The position numbers and the translations under genes are program-made. A stretch of 64,000 nucleotides of DNA from Paenirhizobium daejeonense. Its GTDB lineage: Bacteria > Pseudomonadota > Alphaproteobacteria > Rhizobiales > Rhizobiaceae. This document shows, one piece after another, positions 24,636-33,206 of this stretch. Below the pieces are notes generated by a model. It ran no database searches. It worked only from the letters and a program-made list of their open reading frames with translations, and was not told where the DNA came from. The DNA lies in contig NZ_JACLAL010000001.1 of NCBI RefSeq assembly GCF_014280875.1, positions 248,001 to 312,000 of the forward strand, written 5' to 3'. Numbering within the stretch: position 1 is the stretch's first letter; every line of letters starts with the position of its first letter.

Positions 24636-25634
24636 ATGAAGCAGGCTCTGTTGGCCGCTATTGGTGTTCTGGGGGCAATGCCTGTGCTTGCCAATGACAC
24701 CATGGCCGAAGTGAAAACCGGCGGTCTGGTCTATGTGCAGACCACTGAAGTCGAGATGACGTCGGAAGAGCTTTTCATTTCGTCTGAACGCGTCGAGGTC
24801 AACTACGTCTTCCACAACGGCACCGACAAGGACATTGTATCCTATGTCGCCTTTCCCATGCCGGACATCACCGCCGGGCCGGATGTCAACATATCTCTGC
24901 CGGACTTGGAAAAGGATAATTTCCTCGGCTTTTCCGTCACCCAGGACGGGCAGCCGATTACGCCGCAACTCCAGCAGCGCGTTTATGCCACAGGTATTGA
25001 TATGACGGATGTGGTGACCGCGCAGGGCGTACCTCTCCAGCCTTTCAGTGACGCGACCGCCCCCGCTCTCGAAAAACTACCGGAAGACGTGCTGGCCGAC
25101 TGGATGTCGCGCGGCCTCGTCTATGACGATGCCTATGATACCGGCAATGGCTGGGAACATCACCCGGCGCCGCTCTGGACCCTGAAATCCGCCTACTGGT
25201 GGAAGACGACCTTTCCCGCCGGCAAGGATGTGAAAGTTCATCATTCCTACACGCCAAGCGTCGGCGGCACGGTCGCCATGACCTTCATAGAGAATGGTCA
25301 ACCGACCGAATACGCTTATGAGACATACAAGACGCGTTACTGTCTCGATGACGATTTCATGCGCACGGCGGCAAAGCTGGAAAAGGCCAGCCAGGACGGG
25401 AAAGGACCATACTACACGGAAAACTGGATCTCCTATGTCCTGACGACAGGGGCCAACTGGGGTGGCCCGATCAAGAACTTCAAGCTGACCATCGACAAGG
25501 GCAAGCCGAACAACTTCGTCAGTTTCTGCGGCGAGGGTGTGAAGAAGACCGGCCCGACCACCTTCGAAATGAAGGCCGAGGATTTCTATCCGGAAAGGGA
25601 TCTCGATATCCTGCTGCTGGTAGCTTCCGAATGA
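24636..25634 (+). CDS. secreted DUF4424-family protein
   Basis: 332 residues from the second of two adjacent ATGs (24633 and 24636); GGGAGAG is better spaced for the second. The signal peptide covers about 1-20 (GAMPVLAND). The mature protein matches the DUF4424 family: tandem TTEVEMTSEELFISSERVEV, then VAFPMPDITAG, and YWWKTTFPAG in the second half. Cys residues are sparse (YCLDDDF, SFCGEG). The function is unknown; a periplasmic or surface location is inferred. It is flanked on both sides by chemoreceptor genes on the same strand, with no overlap. Confidence 0.82.
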   Translation: MKQALLAAIGVLGAMPVLANDTMAEVKTGGLVYVQTTEVEMTSEELFISSERVEVNYVFHNGTDKDIVSYVAFPMPDITAGPDVNISLPDLEKDNFLGFSVTQDGQPITPQLQQRVYATGIDMTDVVTAQGVPLQPFSDATAPALEKLPEDVLADWMSRGLVYDDAYDTGNGWEHHPAPLWTLKSAYWWKTTFPAGKDVKVHHSYTPSVGGTVAMTFIENGQPTEYAYETYKTRYCLDDDFMRTAAKLEKASQDGKGPYYTENWISYVLTTGANWGGPIKNFKLTIDKGKPNNFVSFCGEGVKKTGPTTFEMKAEDFYPERDLDILLLVASE

Positions 25635-25706
25635 GCCTAAGTGAAAGCACTTCTCTCTCTCCGGGGAAGGGCGCAATTTGTCTATAGTTCATAACCAAAA
25701 AATAAG

Positions 25707-25735
25707 GGCAATCGGTCTATATTCGGTCGATTGCC
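25707..25735. promoter_or_regulatory. inverted repeat upstream of the second chemoreceptor gene
   Basis: GGCAATCG (25707-25714) and CGATTGCC (25728-25735) are separated by 13 bases and lie 189 bases before the chemoreceptor ATG. There is no T tract, so an operator is as likely as an RNA hairpin. The rest of 25635-25923 shows nothing else I can name. Confidence 0.35.
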
Positions 25736-25923
25736 TGTAAGGCCGCACATTTGGGTGCATCCATGATGGATCGCGCTGCGGCCTCGTCGGGGGTATCCAT
25801 GGCCCGCTTTCGGAGCGGTTCATCGGTATTCCCGATCGAAAGCGCAATCATGCCCGATGCGGCGGTAGAGTTCGGTTCAATGCAACTGTTCTCGTTGATC
25901 GCCAGGCGAAAGAGACTGATTGC

Positions 25924-27852
25924 ATGTCCCTGAAGAACCTTTCACTCAACAAGAAGCTGATCCTGACTTTCCTCGGCATCATGGCCAGTTGCTTCATCGC
26001 GACCGCCATTGTCTTCGTCGAGGCCTATCGCGCTAAGCTTGCCGCGCAGGAACAGGGCAAGTCCGAACACGTCCTCGCACTCTCCGACATGGCACTGGAA
26101 ACCATGCTGGAGCAGGCGGTTAACCTGCGTGGCTACCTGCTGTTTCGCAGCGAAAGCACCTATGCCGACGTATTTGCCAATCGTGAGAAGATGCTGACCT
26201 ATATCGCGGAAGCGAGGAAGGCGGCTGCCGACATGCCGTCGATCGTCGCATCGCTGGATTCGATGAAGTCCGCAGCCGACATCTTCCACAAGGAGCTTTC
26301 GGAGCCGCAGCTCGCCGCTCGCAAGGATACGGACAAGCAGATTTCCGAGATCGTCGAGATCGGCCGCAACGCTTCCAAGGGTCAGCTCGATGCCTTCCGC
26401 GCTGAAGCCGCGAAGATCAAGACCCAGATCAGCGAGGTATCCGTCCGCAACCATCAGGCTCTGGAAAGCGCCCACTTCAACCTGGAGCTCGCGCTGGTCG
26501 TCGGTGGCGGCATCGCGGGCGTCGTCGCCGTATTCCTCATCTGGCAGCTTTCCCGCGCCATCGTCGTACCGATCGTCGGCATGACCGCCGCCATGACGCG
26601 CCTAGCAGATGGCGAGCACAACGTCGATGTTCCGGCCCTCGACCGGGGTGACGAAGTGGGCAAGATGGCGAAAGCCGTCGTCGTCTTCAAGGACGCTGCC
26701 ATCGAGAAGCTGCGCCTGTCGGGAGAAACGGAAGCCATGCGTGCCCAGGCCGAAGAGGAGCGTCGCCGCGCCGAGGCCGAGAAGGCTCGCGAGGCCGAAG
26801 AGATCGGCTTCGCCATGGACCAGCTCGCCACCGGCCTCACGGCGCTTGCGGACGGAAACGTCGCCTATCGCATCAATTCGACTTTCGCCGCCCGTCTCGA
26901 TGCTCTCCGGCTGAACTTCAATGCCTCGCTGGACAAGCTCCAGGCCGCACTTCGTTCCGTTGGCGACAACGCCGCCGCGATCAATGCCGGTGCATCGGAA
27001 ATCCGCGCCTCGGCTGACGACCTCGCCAAGCGCACCGAACAGCAGGCGGCTTCCGTCGAGGAAACCGCGGCCGCTCTCGAACAGGTCGTCACCACGGTCA
27101 AGGATACGGCTCGCCGCGCCGAGGATGTCGGCGCTCTCGTTGCCCGCACCCGTGCCGGCGCCGAGCGCTCCGGTCAGGTTGTCGGCAATGCTGTTGCTGC
27201 CATGACCGAGATCGAGAAGTCTTCCGGCGAGATCGGCAAGATCATCAGCGTAATCGAGGACATCGCCTTCCAGACCAACCTCCTGGCGCTGAACGCCGGC
27301 GTCGAGGCAGCCCGCGCCGGCGAGGCTGGCAAGGGTTTCGCGGTCGTCGCCCAGGAAGTGCGCGAGCTCGCCCAGCGTTCGGCGAACGCAGCAAAGGAAA
27401 TCAAGTCGCTGATCTCGACCTCTTCCGCACAGGTCGGTAACGGCGTGGCGCTGGTCGATGAAACGGGAACCGAGCTTGAAAAGATCGTGCAGGCGGTTCT
27501 GGAAATCAGCGACCATGTGTCGGCGATCGTTACCGCAAGCCGCGAACAGTCAACCGGCCTGCAGGAGATCAACACCGCCGTCAACTCGATGGACCAGGGC
27601 ACTCAGCAGAACGCCGCCATGGTGGAACAACAGACGGCAGCCAGCCATTCGCTGGCGACCGAAGCGGCCTCGCTCAATGCCCTGCTGGCGCAGTTCCAAC
27701 TCGGCTCCGAGCGTCAGGCTTCCGCTCCGAGCGTGGCCGGTCGAGATGCGAAACCCGCGGCGTCTCCCGCGCGCGCTCTCGCAGGTCGCATCTCCAGCGC
27801 ATTTGGTGGAGGGGCGGCGACGGCAGCCAAGCAGGAATGGTCGGAATTCTGA
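25924..27852 (+). CDS. methyl-accepting chemotaxis protein, second copy
   Basis: 642 residues. TM1 about 9-33 and TM2 about 185-210 flank a helical sensor domain different in sequence from the first receptor. HAMP follows ([22 protein letters not shown]), then a second HAMP-like segment, adaptation helices and a signalling tip centred near 447-480. The tail QEWSEF again ends W-x-E-F, so both receptors should recruit the same CheR/CheB. Beyond about residue 340 the two receptors are nearly collinear, pointing to an old duplication with sensor divergence. No strong RBS precedes the ATG. A bidirectional terminator follows. Confidence 0.93.
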   Translation: MSLKNLSLNKKLILTFLGIMASCFIATAIVFVEAYRAKLAAQEQGKSEHVLALSDMALETMLEQAVNLRGYLLFRSESTYADVFANREKMLTYIAEARKAAADMPSIVASLDSMKSAADIFHKELSEPQLAARKDTDKQISEIVEIGRNASKGQLDAFRAEAAKIKTQISEVSVRNHQALESAHFNLELALVVGGGIAGVVAVFLIWQLSRAIVVPIVGMTAAMTRLADGEHNVDVPALDRGDEVGKMAKAVVVFKDAAIEKLRLSGETEAMRAQAEEERRRAEAEKAREAEEIGFAMDQLATGLTALADGNVAYRINSTFAARLDALRLNFNASLDKLQAALRSVGDNAAAINAGASEIRASADDLAKRTEQQAASVEETAAALEQVVTTVKDTARRAEDVGALVARTRAGAERSGQVVGNAVAAMTEIEKSSGEIGKIISVIEDIAFQTNLLALNAGVEAARAGEAGKGFAVVAQEVRELAQRSANAAKEIKSLISTSSAQVGNGVALVDETGTELEKIVQAVLEISDHVSAIVTASREQSTGLQEINTAVNSMDQGTQQNAAMVEQQTAASHSLATEAASLNALLAQFQLGSERQASAPSVAGRDAKPAASPARALAGRISSAFGGGAATAAKQEWSEF

Positions 27853-27873
27853 TCCTGTACATTAAGTCACAAC

Positions 27874-27904
27874 AAAAAAGCCCGGCGAATTGCCGGGCTT
27901 TTTT
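27874..27904. terminator. bidirectional terminator
   Basis: AAAAAAGCCCGGC and GCCGGGCTTTTTT around a 5-base loop. It serves the chemoreceptor gene and the converging small membrane protein gene. Confidence 0.92.
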
Positions 27905-27953
27905 GTTACAGGCTATCGGCGGCAGCGCGAGCGGCCACCTTGCTATGTGGACC

Positions 27954-28292
27954 TCAGCGCCAGTTCCAGCTGCTGCTGTTGCGCGTGGGCTGGGTAGCGC
28001 TGGCGAGGAAATAGCCGATCAGGCCGCCGAGAATGCCGACGGTTACCAGCGCGGTCGAGGTGGCGGCTGGATGTTCCCGCACGACCGATGCAACGGTGCC
28101 GGCCTCGTCCTTGGCGTAAGCCGCGACGTCCTGGGCCTTGCGCGAGGCGCCGTTCAATGCCGTGGCGGCGCGGCCGCGCACTTCTCCCGACACCCGGTCC
28201 CCTTCCTCGGCCAGCAGATCCTTGAAATGCATGACCTGTGCCTGCAGGCTGCGCAACTCGTTCATGATGTCGCTGTTGTTGGTCGAAGCCAT
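27954..28292 (-). CDS. small membrane-anchored protein, DUF883/YqjD-like
   Basis: 112 residues from the ATG at 28292; a longer in-frame reading upstream would cover the promoter. Residues 1-75 are helical and charged (LRSLQAQVMHFKDLLAEEGD). The C-terminal part has VREHPAATSTALVTVGILGG followed by a single membrane segment (about 79-98), the YqjD/ElaB layout. Those proteins tether to the inner membrane and can bind ribosomes in stationary phase. An EcfG-type promoter (28335-28359) sits 43 bases upstream, consistent with a stress-induced gene. The tail RNSSSWNWR is unusual. Confidence 0.82.
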   Translation of the reverse strand: MASTNNSDIMNELRSLQAQVMHFKDLLAEEGDRVSGEVRGRAATALNGASRKAQDVAAYAKDEAGTVASVVREHPAATSTALVTVGILGGLIGYFLASATQPTRNSSSWNWR

Positions 28293-28334
28293 CGTCTCTT
28301 CCTTTCGGTCTCGTTGAAACTTCTCGACGGGGAG

Positions 28335-28359
28335 AACGCGAAAGGGGCGGGAATGTTCC
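28335..28359 (-). promoter_or_regulatory. EcfG-type general stress promoter of the DUF883-like gene
   Basis: Read on the minus strand: GGAAC (28359-28355), 16 bases, CGTT (28338-28335). This is the canonical spacing and sequence for EcfG/RpoE2 sigma factors. The predicted start near 28325 gives a short leader to the ATG at 28292. Confidence 0.8.
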
Positions 28360-28526
28360 TGATATCGGTCCGGTGTTCTCCCCAAAAAAGTTAGGCAAGC
28401 TCGATGATCTCGGGCTATCGCTAGCAATCGGCGAATGAAGCAGGACCTGGCTGCGTCGGGGAACACGGTACGCGGGGGACACGAGGCATTCGCTTCCGAA
28501 TCTTTCCTCTCAGCAGGTATCAACCG

Positions 28527-29018
28527 ATGAAGACCATCCTTGCCGCTGCCATCCTGGCTTTCTCACTCTCAGGCGCAGCCCAGGCTGCGACGCTTGAATT
28601 CCCAAGCGACGAGCCGATCGCATCCATAACCATTCCCGACAACTGGGGTCCGTCCGAAACGGAATCCGGCATCGAGGCGACCTCCGATGACGGCGCGATC
28701 TATCTCTCCATCGACGTCGCCGAAAGCGACACGACGGACAAGGTGATCGATGATGTCTTCGCCTTTCTGGAAGATAACGGCGTGAAGATCGATCCCGCGA
28801 CGCAAAAGCAGTCCGAGGACAAGTTCAACGGCATGGAAATGACCAATTTCGACTGGAGCGGCACCGACAAGGACGGTGATGTCAGCATTGGCGTGTCACT
28901 GGTCTCGCCGAAGCGTGGCAAGCTCCTCGTCGTCACCTATTGGGGAACCAAGGGTGAGCAGGAAAAGCATAGCAAAGTTCTGTTGGACATCATCTCCTCG
29001 CTCAAGCCCGCCGGCTGA
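28527..29018 (+). CDS. secreted protein of unknown function
   Basis: 163 residues. A clear signal peptide (1-20, ending AQA) precedes an acidic mature domain. The visible pattern is of alternating beta-strands (IASITIPDNWG, AIYLSIDVAE, MTNFDWSGTDKDGDVSIGV, KLLVVTYWG) ending in a helix (VLLDIISSLKPAG). It has a PsbP-like look, but I cannot assign a family. A solitary gene ending at a strong hairpin opposite sodB. Confidence 0.75.
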   Translation: MKTILAAAILAFSLSGAAQAATLEFPSDEPIASITIPDNWGPSETESGIEATSDDGAIYLSIDVAESDTTDKVIDDVFAFLEDNGVKIDPATQKQSEDKFNGMEMTNFDWSGTDKDGDVSIGVSLVSPKRGKLLVVTYWGTKGEQEKHSKVLLDIISSLKPAG

Positions 29019-29052
29019 GCGGAAGGCTTTCCAGCCAGTACATGAAAAGCAA

Positions 29053-29082
29053 AACACCCGGCACGTTTCCGTGCCGGGTGTT
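29053..29082. terminator. hairpin terminator between convergent genes
   Basis: A perfect 13-bp stem, AACACCCGGCACG with CGTGCCGGGTGTT, around a TTTC loop. The downstream T tract is poor on the plus strand (TTCC). The position between converging genes supports a terminator. Confidence 0.8.
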
Positions 29083-29111
29083 CCGACAAGCCGGTGAAAC
29101 GGCGGCGAGGA

Positions 29112-29714
29112 TTACTTCGCTGCGGCTTCGTAGAGTTCGAGAACGTAGTCCCAGTTGATCAGGCTGTCGACGAAGGCTTCGAGATACTTCGGACGAGCGT
29201 TGCGGTAGTCGATGTAGTAGGAGTGTTCCCACACGTCGACGCCGAGGATCGGGGAGGCGCCGTGAACCAGCGGGTTTTCGCCGTTCGGGGTCTTGGAGAT
29301 AGCGAGCTTGCCGTCCTTGACGGAAAGCCATGCCCAGCCGGAGCCGAACTGCGTGGTGCCGGCTGCAATGAAATCAGCCTTGAACTTGTCGTAACCGCCG
29401 AGGTCGCTGTCGATAGCGCCCTGCAGCTTGCCCGGAAGCTTGTTGCCGCCGCCGTCCTTCTTCATCCACTTCCAGAAGTGGACGTGGTTGTAGTGCTGGG
29501 CAGCGTTGTTGAAGAGGCCCTGGTTGGTGCCGAAGGACTTCTTGACGACTTCTTCCAGCGACAGGTCGGCCAAGCCGGCTTCGGCAGCAAGCTTGTTGCC
29601 GTTGTCGACATAAGCCTTGTGATGCTTGTCGTGGTGATATTCCAGCGTTTCGGCCGACATGAACGGCGCAAGCGAGTCGTAGGCGTAGGGAAGTTCGGGC
29701 AATTCAAAAGCCAT
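29112..29714 (-). CDS. sodB: superoxide dismutase, Fe/Mn family
   Basis: 200 residues from the ATG at 29714, with AAAAGGAGA upstream. It converts superoxide to oxygen and peroxide in the cytoplasm (no signal peptide). Metal ligands by position are His27, His77, Asp160 and His164 (DVWEHSYYIDYRN). Gln73 in the NNAAQHYNH segment is the outer-sphere Gln position typical of the iron type. Rhizobial SodB proteins can also use manganese, so cofactor is left open. Confidence 0.95.
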   Translation of the reverse strand: MAFELPELPYAYDSLAPFMSAETLEYHHDKHHKAYVDNGNKLAAEAGLADLSLEEVVKKSFGTNQGLFNNAAQHYNHVHFWKWMKKDGGGNKLPGKLQGAIDSDLGGYDKFKADFIAAGTTQFGSGWAWLSVKDGKLAISKTPNGENPLVHGASPILGVDVWEHSYYIDYRNARPKYLEAFVDSLINWDYVLELYEAAAK

Positions 29715-29911
29715 GGTAAAATCTCCTTTTGGCAACAGATTGCGAATTCGGCGGGTGACCGGAACATAGGAGCGGAACCTTCGGGAGGCAACCTGCCAAA
29801 GGTCAAAATTGTTCCATTCCGGAGAAAGAATTCACTGCCGGCGACCCTCTTCACGCAGCATTCATTTCAGTCCGTTAAAAACAGTCGAAACAAAACCTTG
29901 AGGAGCTTTCG

Positions 29912-30235
29912 ATGCGCCGCAGCCTATCTGCTTCACTGGCCTTTTTTGCGCTTACCGTTCCGGCACTCGCTTCGTCCGATGGCGCATGGGAAGAGTTCGC
30001 CGCCGATGTGAAGAAGAAGTGCATCGAGGCTGCAGAGCCGATGATCGAGAAGGCCGCGATTGCGGTCGATCCCTTCGGCTCGGAACGCTTCGGTCTGGCG
30101 GTCCTCAGCGGCAAGGCCAAGGGTGGCGACGCCACGGTCAGCTATATCTGCGTCTACGATAAGCAAGCCCAGACCGTCGAACTCGGCAGCGAGCTGACGG
30201 CGGACACCATTTCCGTCACCATTCCCAAGAACTGA
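29912..30235 (+). CDS. small secreted protein of unknown function
   Basis: 107 residues. The ATG follows GAGGAG. A signal peptide (1-20, ending ALAS) leads to a mature chain with two Cys (KKKCIEAA, SYICVYDK), likely one disulfide. The remainder is a helix followed by strands (RFGLAVLSGKAKGG, TVSYICVYDK, ISVTIPKN). Similar small periplasmic proteins are common in rhizobia without known role. Divergent from sodB across about 200 bases. Confidence 0.72.
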   Translation: MRRSLSASLAFFALTVPALASSDGAWEEFAADVKKKCIEAAEPMIEKAAIAVDPFGSERFGLAVLSGKAKGGDATVSYICVYDKQAQTVELGSELTADTISVTIPKN

Positions 30236-30256
30236 GCTGTATGCAGGCTCGGGCGA

Positions 30257-30598
30257 TCAGCTGAAATAACGATCCGGATCCGGCAGGCCCGCAAGGCTGA
30301 AGCCGAATTCGGCACGGGCGATCTTGCATTCCTCGTCGCCCGGCATGCAGGTGCGACAGACATGCGGGCGCACCATGTAGACCGAACAGCCGACATGTTT
30401 GCCGACTTCACCGGTCAGTGCCGCGCAGCGTCCGTTCTCGAACTTCATGCCGCTTTCGTCCTTCGCGATCATCGCCTCGGGAATGGCGGCGATTTCCTCG
30501 TCGCTTTCCAGCGAGAAGCGCGGCCATTCCGCCGAATAGGCGCAGCACGCGCCGCAGGACTGACAGTCGAAGATTTCGGGAGGCGAGGTTTCGAGCAT
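30257..30598 (-). CDS. YkgJ-family cysteine cluster protein
   Basis: 113 residues. Ordered Cys residues match the YkgJ/UPF0153 zinc- or iron-binding motif: FDCQSCGACC near residue 11-20, GRCAAL at about 57, a Cys in VGCSVY, and VRPHVCRTCMPGDEEC toward the end. The function of the family is uncertain; a metal cluster or Fe-S site is likely. Three bases separate it from the MFS gene upstream, so the two are probably cotranscribed. Confidence 0.88.
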   Translation of the reverse strand: MLETSPPEIFDCQSCGACCAYSAEWPRFSLESDEEIAAIPEAMIAKDESGMKFENGRCAALTGEVGKHVGCSVYMVRPHVCRTCMPGDEECKIARAEFGFSLAGLPDPDRYFS

Positions 30599-30601
30599 CG
30601 C

Positions 30602-31780
30602 TCAGCCCTTCCTTGCCGCTGGACGACGCGCGAGGCCGAAGGCGAATATGCCGGCGAAGACCAGCATGGTGATGCCGATGGAAAGCGGTCCGGCATCCAG
30701 TGACACGCTATCCATGATGACGCCCATCGCACCAGAACCGGCAGCACTGCCGATCGCATAGGCAAGACCATAGGCGGCAGCGCCCGAAACCAGCAGGCCG
30801 CCGCGGAAGCGGTCGCCGAGCAGGGTCAGCGCGCAGGTATAGAGCGAAAAGCTTGCCGCCCCGAGCACGGAGACGGTGACCAGCAGCGCGATTTCGGATG
30901 TCAGGAGGGGCAAGGCCATGAAGCTTGCGCCGCAGGTGACGGCAGACCCGACGGTGATGATCCCGCGCGGAATGCGGTCCAGCAGGTAGCCAACCAACGG
31001 CTGCGCAAGCGCCGTCGGCAGCGCCACCATGGTCACGACGAAGGCGGCGAAGTTCTCGGAATAGCCGCGCTCGACGAAGTAGAGCGGAATGGTCGAGATC
31101 GCCGCGATGTCGGAAAAGCCGAAGGCGACGACCATCAGCACCAGAATGGGCGCAAGCCGCACGAACTGGATCAGTCCGCCAGCCGACGATCGCTCCGGCC
31201 TTGTCCGGGCGAAACGTCCGAGCATTACCGATGCGAAGGCCACGAAGGCGATGTAGACGGCAACCAGCGCGAAGGCGAAGCCGTCTTCCGTGCCGACGAA
31301 GGGAATGGCAAGCGGCCCTGCGGCAAAGCCCGCGCACATGCTGGCGCCGTATATGCCGGAAACCCGGCCGCGCAGCCGGTCGGGACAGGCGGTGTTCAGC
31401 CATGCCTCGCTGATGGTGAAGATGATGCTGGTGGAGACCCCGAGCAGAAAACGGGCGACGAACCACACCCAGACCGCGTCGAACATCGCGAATGCGGTCA
31501 GCGACACGGACGCACCAATAAGGCCGGCGACGATCAGCCGGTCGCCTCTCAGCATCGTGGTCAGCCGTCCGATCAGCAGGGTCGAGGTGGCAAGGCCCGC
31601 CGCGAAGACGGAAGCGTTAAGGCCGGCAAGGCTCGACGAAACGCCACGGCTTTCCAGCACCAGCGCGATCAGCGGATAGGTCAGACCCTGTCCGACGGAA
31701 AACGCCGTGACGCCCAGGATCACCACGGCAATCGCCGCCCAGTCGGGCGCGAAGTCTTCGGCAATGGCGGACATCTGCAT
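30602..31780 (-). CDS. MFS transporter
   Basis: 392 residues with 12 predicted membrane segments. The start is the ATG at 31780, five bases after GGGAGG; adjacent GTG and a downstream ATG are possible. Landmarks are GLNASVFAAGLATSTLLIGRL in the first half and GYLLDRIPRGIITVG (the cytoplasmic loop motif) in the second. Substrate unknown; drug or metabolite export is typical. Residues about 110-140 (FLLGVSTSIIFTISEAWLNT) are also present as a decayed copy at 32825-32929, showing that this gene was once duplicated. Confidence 0.88.
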   Translation of the reverse strand: MQMSAIAEDFAPDWAAIAVVILGVTAFSVGQGLTYPLIALVLESRGVSSSLAGLNASVFAAGLATSTLLIGRLTTMLRGDRLIVAGLIGASVSLTAFAMFDAVWVWFVARFLLGVSTSIIFTISEAWLNTACPDRLRGRVSGIYGASMCAGFAAGPLAIPFVGTEDGFAFALVAVYIAFVAFASVMLGRFARTRPERSSAGGLIQFVRLAPILVLMVVAFGFSDIAAISTIPLYFVERGYSENFAAFVVTMVALPTALAQPLVGYLLDRIPRGIITVGSAVTCGASFMALPLLTSEIALLVTVSVLGAASFSLYTCALTLLGDRFRGGLLVSGAAAYGLAYAIGSAAGSGAMGVIMDSVSLDAGPLSIGITMLVFAGIFAFGLARRPAARKG

Positions 31781-31943
31781 CACGGCCTCCCTTGGGGCGC
31801 AGGTGGGGGCGCAGGTTTGGGCTGCGTTCTTACGATTTCTTGTCTGGATTGGGCTCCGGTCTACCGGGGCGCGGGGCGGAAGTCCAGCGGGAGCAACGCT
31901 GCCCCGATTTCAGGGCGACGAAACCGTTGCGATCTTGCCGCCG

Positions 31944-32129
31944 TTACTCGCCGCTCTTTCGGGTGCAGACATAGTCTTTCCGGATGCAGGCGATCGATGG
32001 CGTCGAGCAGACCGGCTGACCGTCCGTGACCTTGCAGATGCTGCACTGGTCGGTGAATTCGGCGCAGGCCGGTTCCGCCTTGAGGAAGGCTTCCATGTTG
32101 CGCTGAACCTGCGCCGCGTCCTCGGCGGC
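31944..32129 (-). pseudogene. 5'-truncated copy of the six-cysteine secreted protein gene
   Basis: Nearly identical to the 3' three quarters of the intact gene at 32930-33178, through the same stop context (KSGE). Similarity ends abruptly at about 32129, just before the mature N-terminus (AAEDA). The signal peptide and start codon are missing. Upstream the frame stays open to a TAA without any ATG, GTG or TTG I could find. Beyond the breakpoint lies AT-rich, unrelated DNA. Clear 5' deletion or replacement. Confidence 0.85.
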
Positions 32130-32284
32130 TACCGATTTGTGTACGCGGTATAGGCTTTGCTTGAAAGAGACTACGGGTTCAATTTATAAAGTTATCGATG
32201 CCAGGCAAAGTAAGACGACCGCGTATGATCGGGTCGCAATTTTATCAAAAAACGAAATTCAGGGAATGCTGTATAGTTATAAAG

Positions 32285-32776
32285 ATGAGAAATAAATATA
32301 TTTTTTTCGAAAAAAATCCTAAAATGAAAATAGATGATCGCATAATGCTTGCGGTGATGACTTTTTCATTTTTTTATGATGTAATTTTTAAGGTATTGCT
32401 TTATTTAGATATAATTGAAGTTAATAAAAATTATGTTTGTTTTAGTAATGCGATAATATTTATTATTATGGTATTATACACAATTTTAATATTAATTATG
32501 TCGATAAATAGAAACGTGTATAATTTAGATGATTTTCCAAGATTAATAAACATATTATTTGTGATTTTTATTTGTTTATCGATTATTTTTTTATATTTTC
32601 CGAAACTTGAAAATGGCAAATTTGAAGATTTTGTGTATGGACGATATGATTTTGATATTTACTATTCGATAGAATATCTGCTTTTGATTGTTTGTATGTT
32701 TGGATTTTTGCATTACAATATTCTGTTGTTGAGGGTTCTGATTGGAATCGCTCATCACAAGATTACGGGTGCTTAG
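32285..32776 (+). CDS. AT-rich orphan membrane protein
   Basis: 163 residues from the ATG at 32285; an in-frame ATG at 32198 gives a longer form with an implausible basic leader. Four membrane segments are visible: about 19-43 (MLAVMTFSFFYDVIF), 52-76, 91-110 and 132-155. The loops are Lys/Asn/Tyr-rich and short. The stretch is strikingly AT-rich, with codons such as TTA, ATA and AAT, while the flanks are GC-rich. This points to recent acquisition. It has no recognisable family, RBS or operon partner. It sits exactly between the two remnants of a duplication. Confidence 0.6.
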   Translation: MRNKYIFFEKNPKMKIDDRIMLAVMTFSFFYDVIFKVLLYLDIIEVNKNYVCFSNAIIFIIMVLYTILILIMSINRNVYNLDDFPRLINILFVIFICLSIIFLYFPKLENGKFEDFVYGRYDFDIYYSIEYLLLIVCMFGFLHYNILLLRVLIGIAHHKITGA

Positions 32777-32824
32777 CTGCTGTAGCTCGTGAAAGGCACC
32801 ATCGTGCTTCAAGCCCCATAGATT

Positions 32825-32929
32825 GCCGGGACAAGGCGGTGTCAGCCGCACTTTGCTGATCGTGAAGATGATGTTGGTAGAAGCCACGAGCAGCAAACGC
32901 GCGACGACCCAAGTCGCATCGCGTCTGCA
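32825..32929 (-). pseudogene. decayed fragment of a second MFS transporter gene
   Basis: On the minus strand it reads LLVASTNIIFTISKVRLTPPC, matching LLGVSTSIIFTISEAWLNTAC of the intact transporter gene at 31364-31480. Both ends are missing. The upstream junction runs straight into the stop of the six-cysteine gene, and the downstream side ends in the AT-rich insert. Many substitutions show it is not under selection. Confidence 0.78.
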
Positions 32930-33178
32930 CTACTCCCCGCTCTTGCGGGTGCAGACATAGTCTTTCCGGATGCAGGCGATCGATGGCGTCGAGCAGACCG
33001 GCTGACCGTCCGTGACCTTGCAGATGCTGCACTCGTCGGTGAATTCGGCGCAGGCCGGTTCAGCCTTGAGGAAGGCTTCCATGTTGCGCTGGATCTGCAC
33101 CGCGTCCTCGGCGGCAGCAGGGCCGACGGCGAAGGCCGAGGCCAGCGCCAAGAAACTGGCGGCGATGGAAGAACGCAT
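32930..33178 (-). CDS. small secreted six-cysteine protein
   Basis: 82 residues from the ATG at 33178, with GAGGGAGG upstream. The signal peptide covers 1-23 (AVGPAAAED). The mature domain has six Cys, spaced as CAEFTDECSIC, then QPVC, IAC and YVC, enough for three disulfides. It is small, compact and probably periplasmic or secreted. No family recognised. A 5'-truncated near-identical copy lies at 31944-32129. It lies downstream of dxs on the same strand, 28 bases away. Confidence 0.75.
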   Translation of the reverse strand: MRSSIAASFLALASAFAVGPAAAEDAVQIQRNMEAFLKAEPACAEFTDECSICKVTDGQPVCSTPSIACIRKDYVCTRKSGE

Positions 33179-33206
33179 GCCGGCCTCCCTCTGTTCGCCG
33201 GAAATG

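Noticed and set aside
31781..31943. A short tandem GGGCGCAGGT in the MFS upstream region as a mobile-element end
   Set aside because: Only two imperfect copies, no inverted partner, and no target duplication could be seen.
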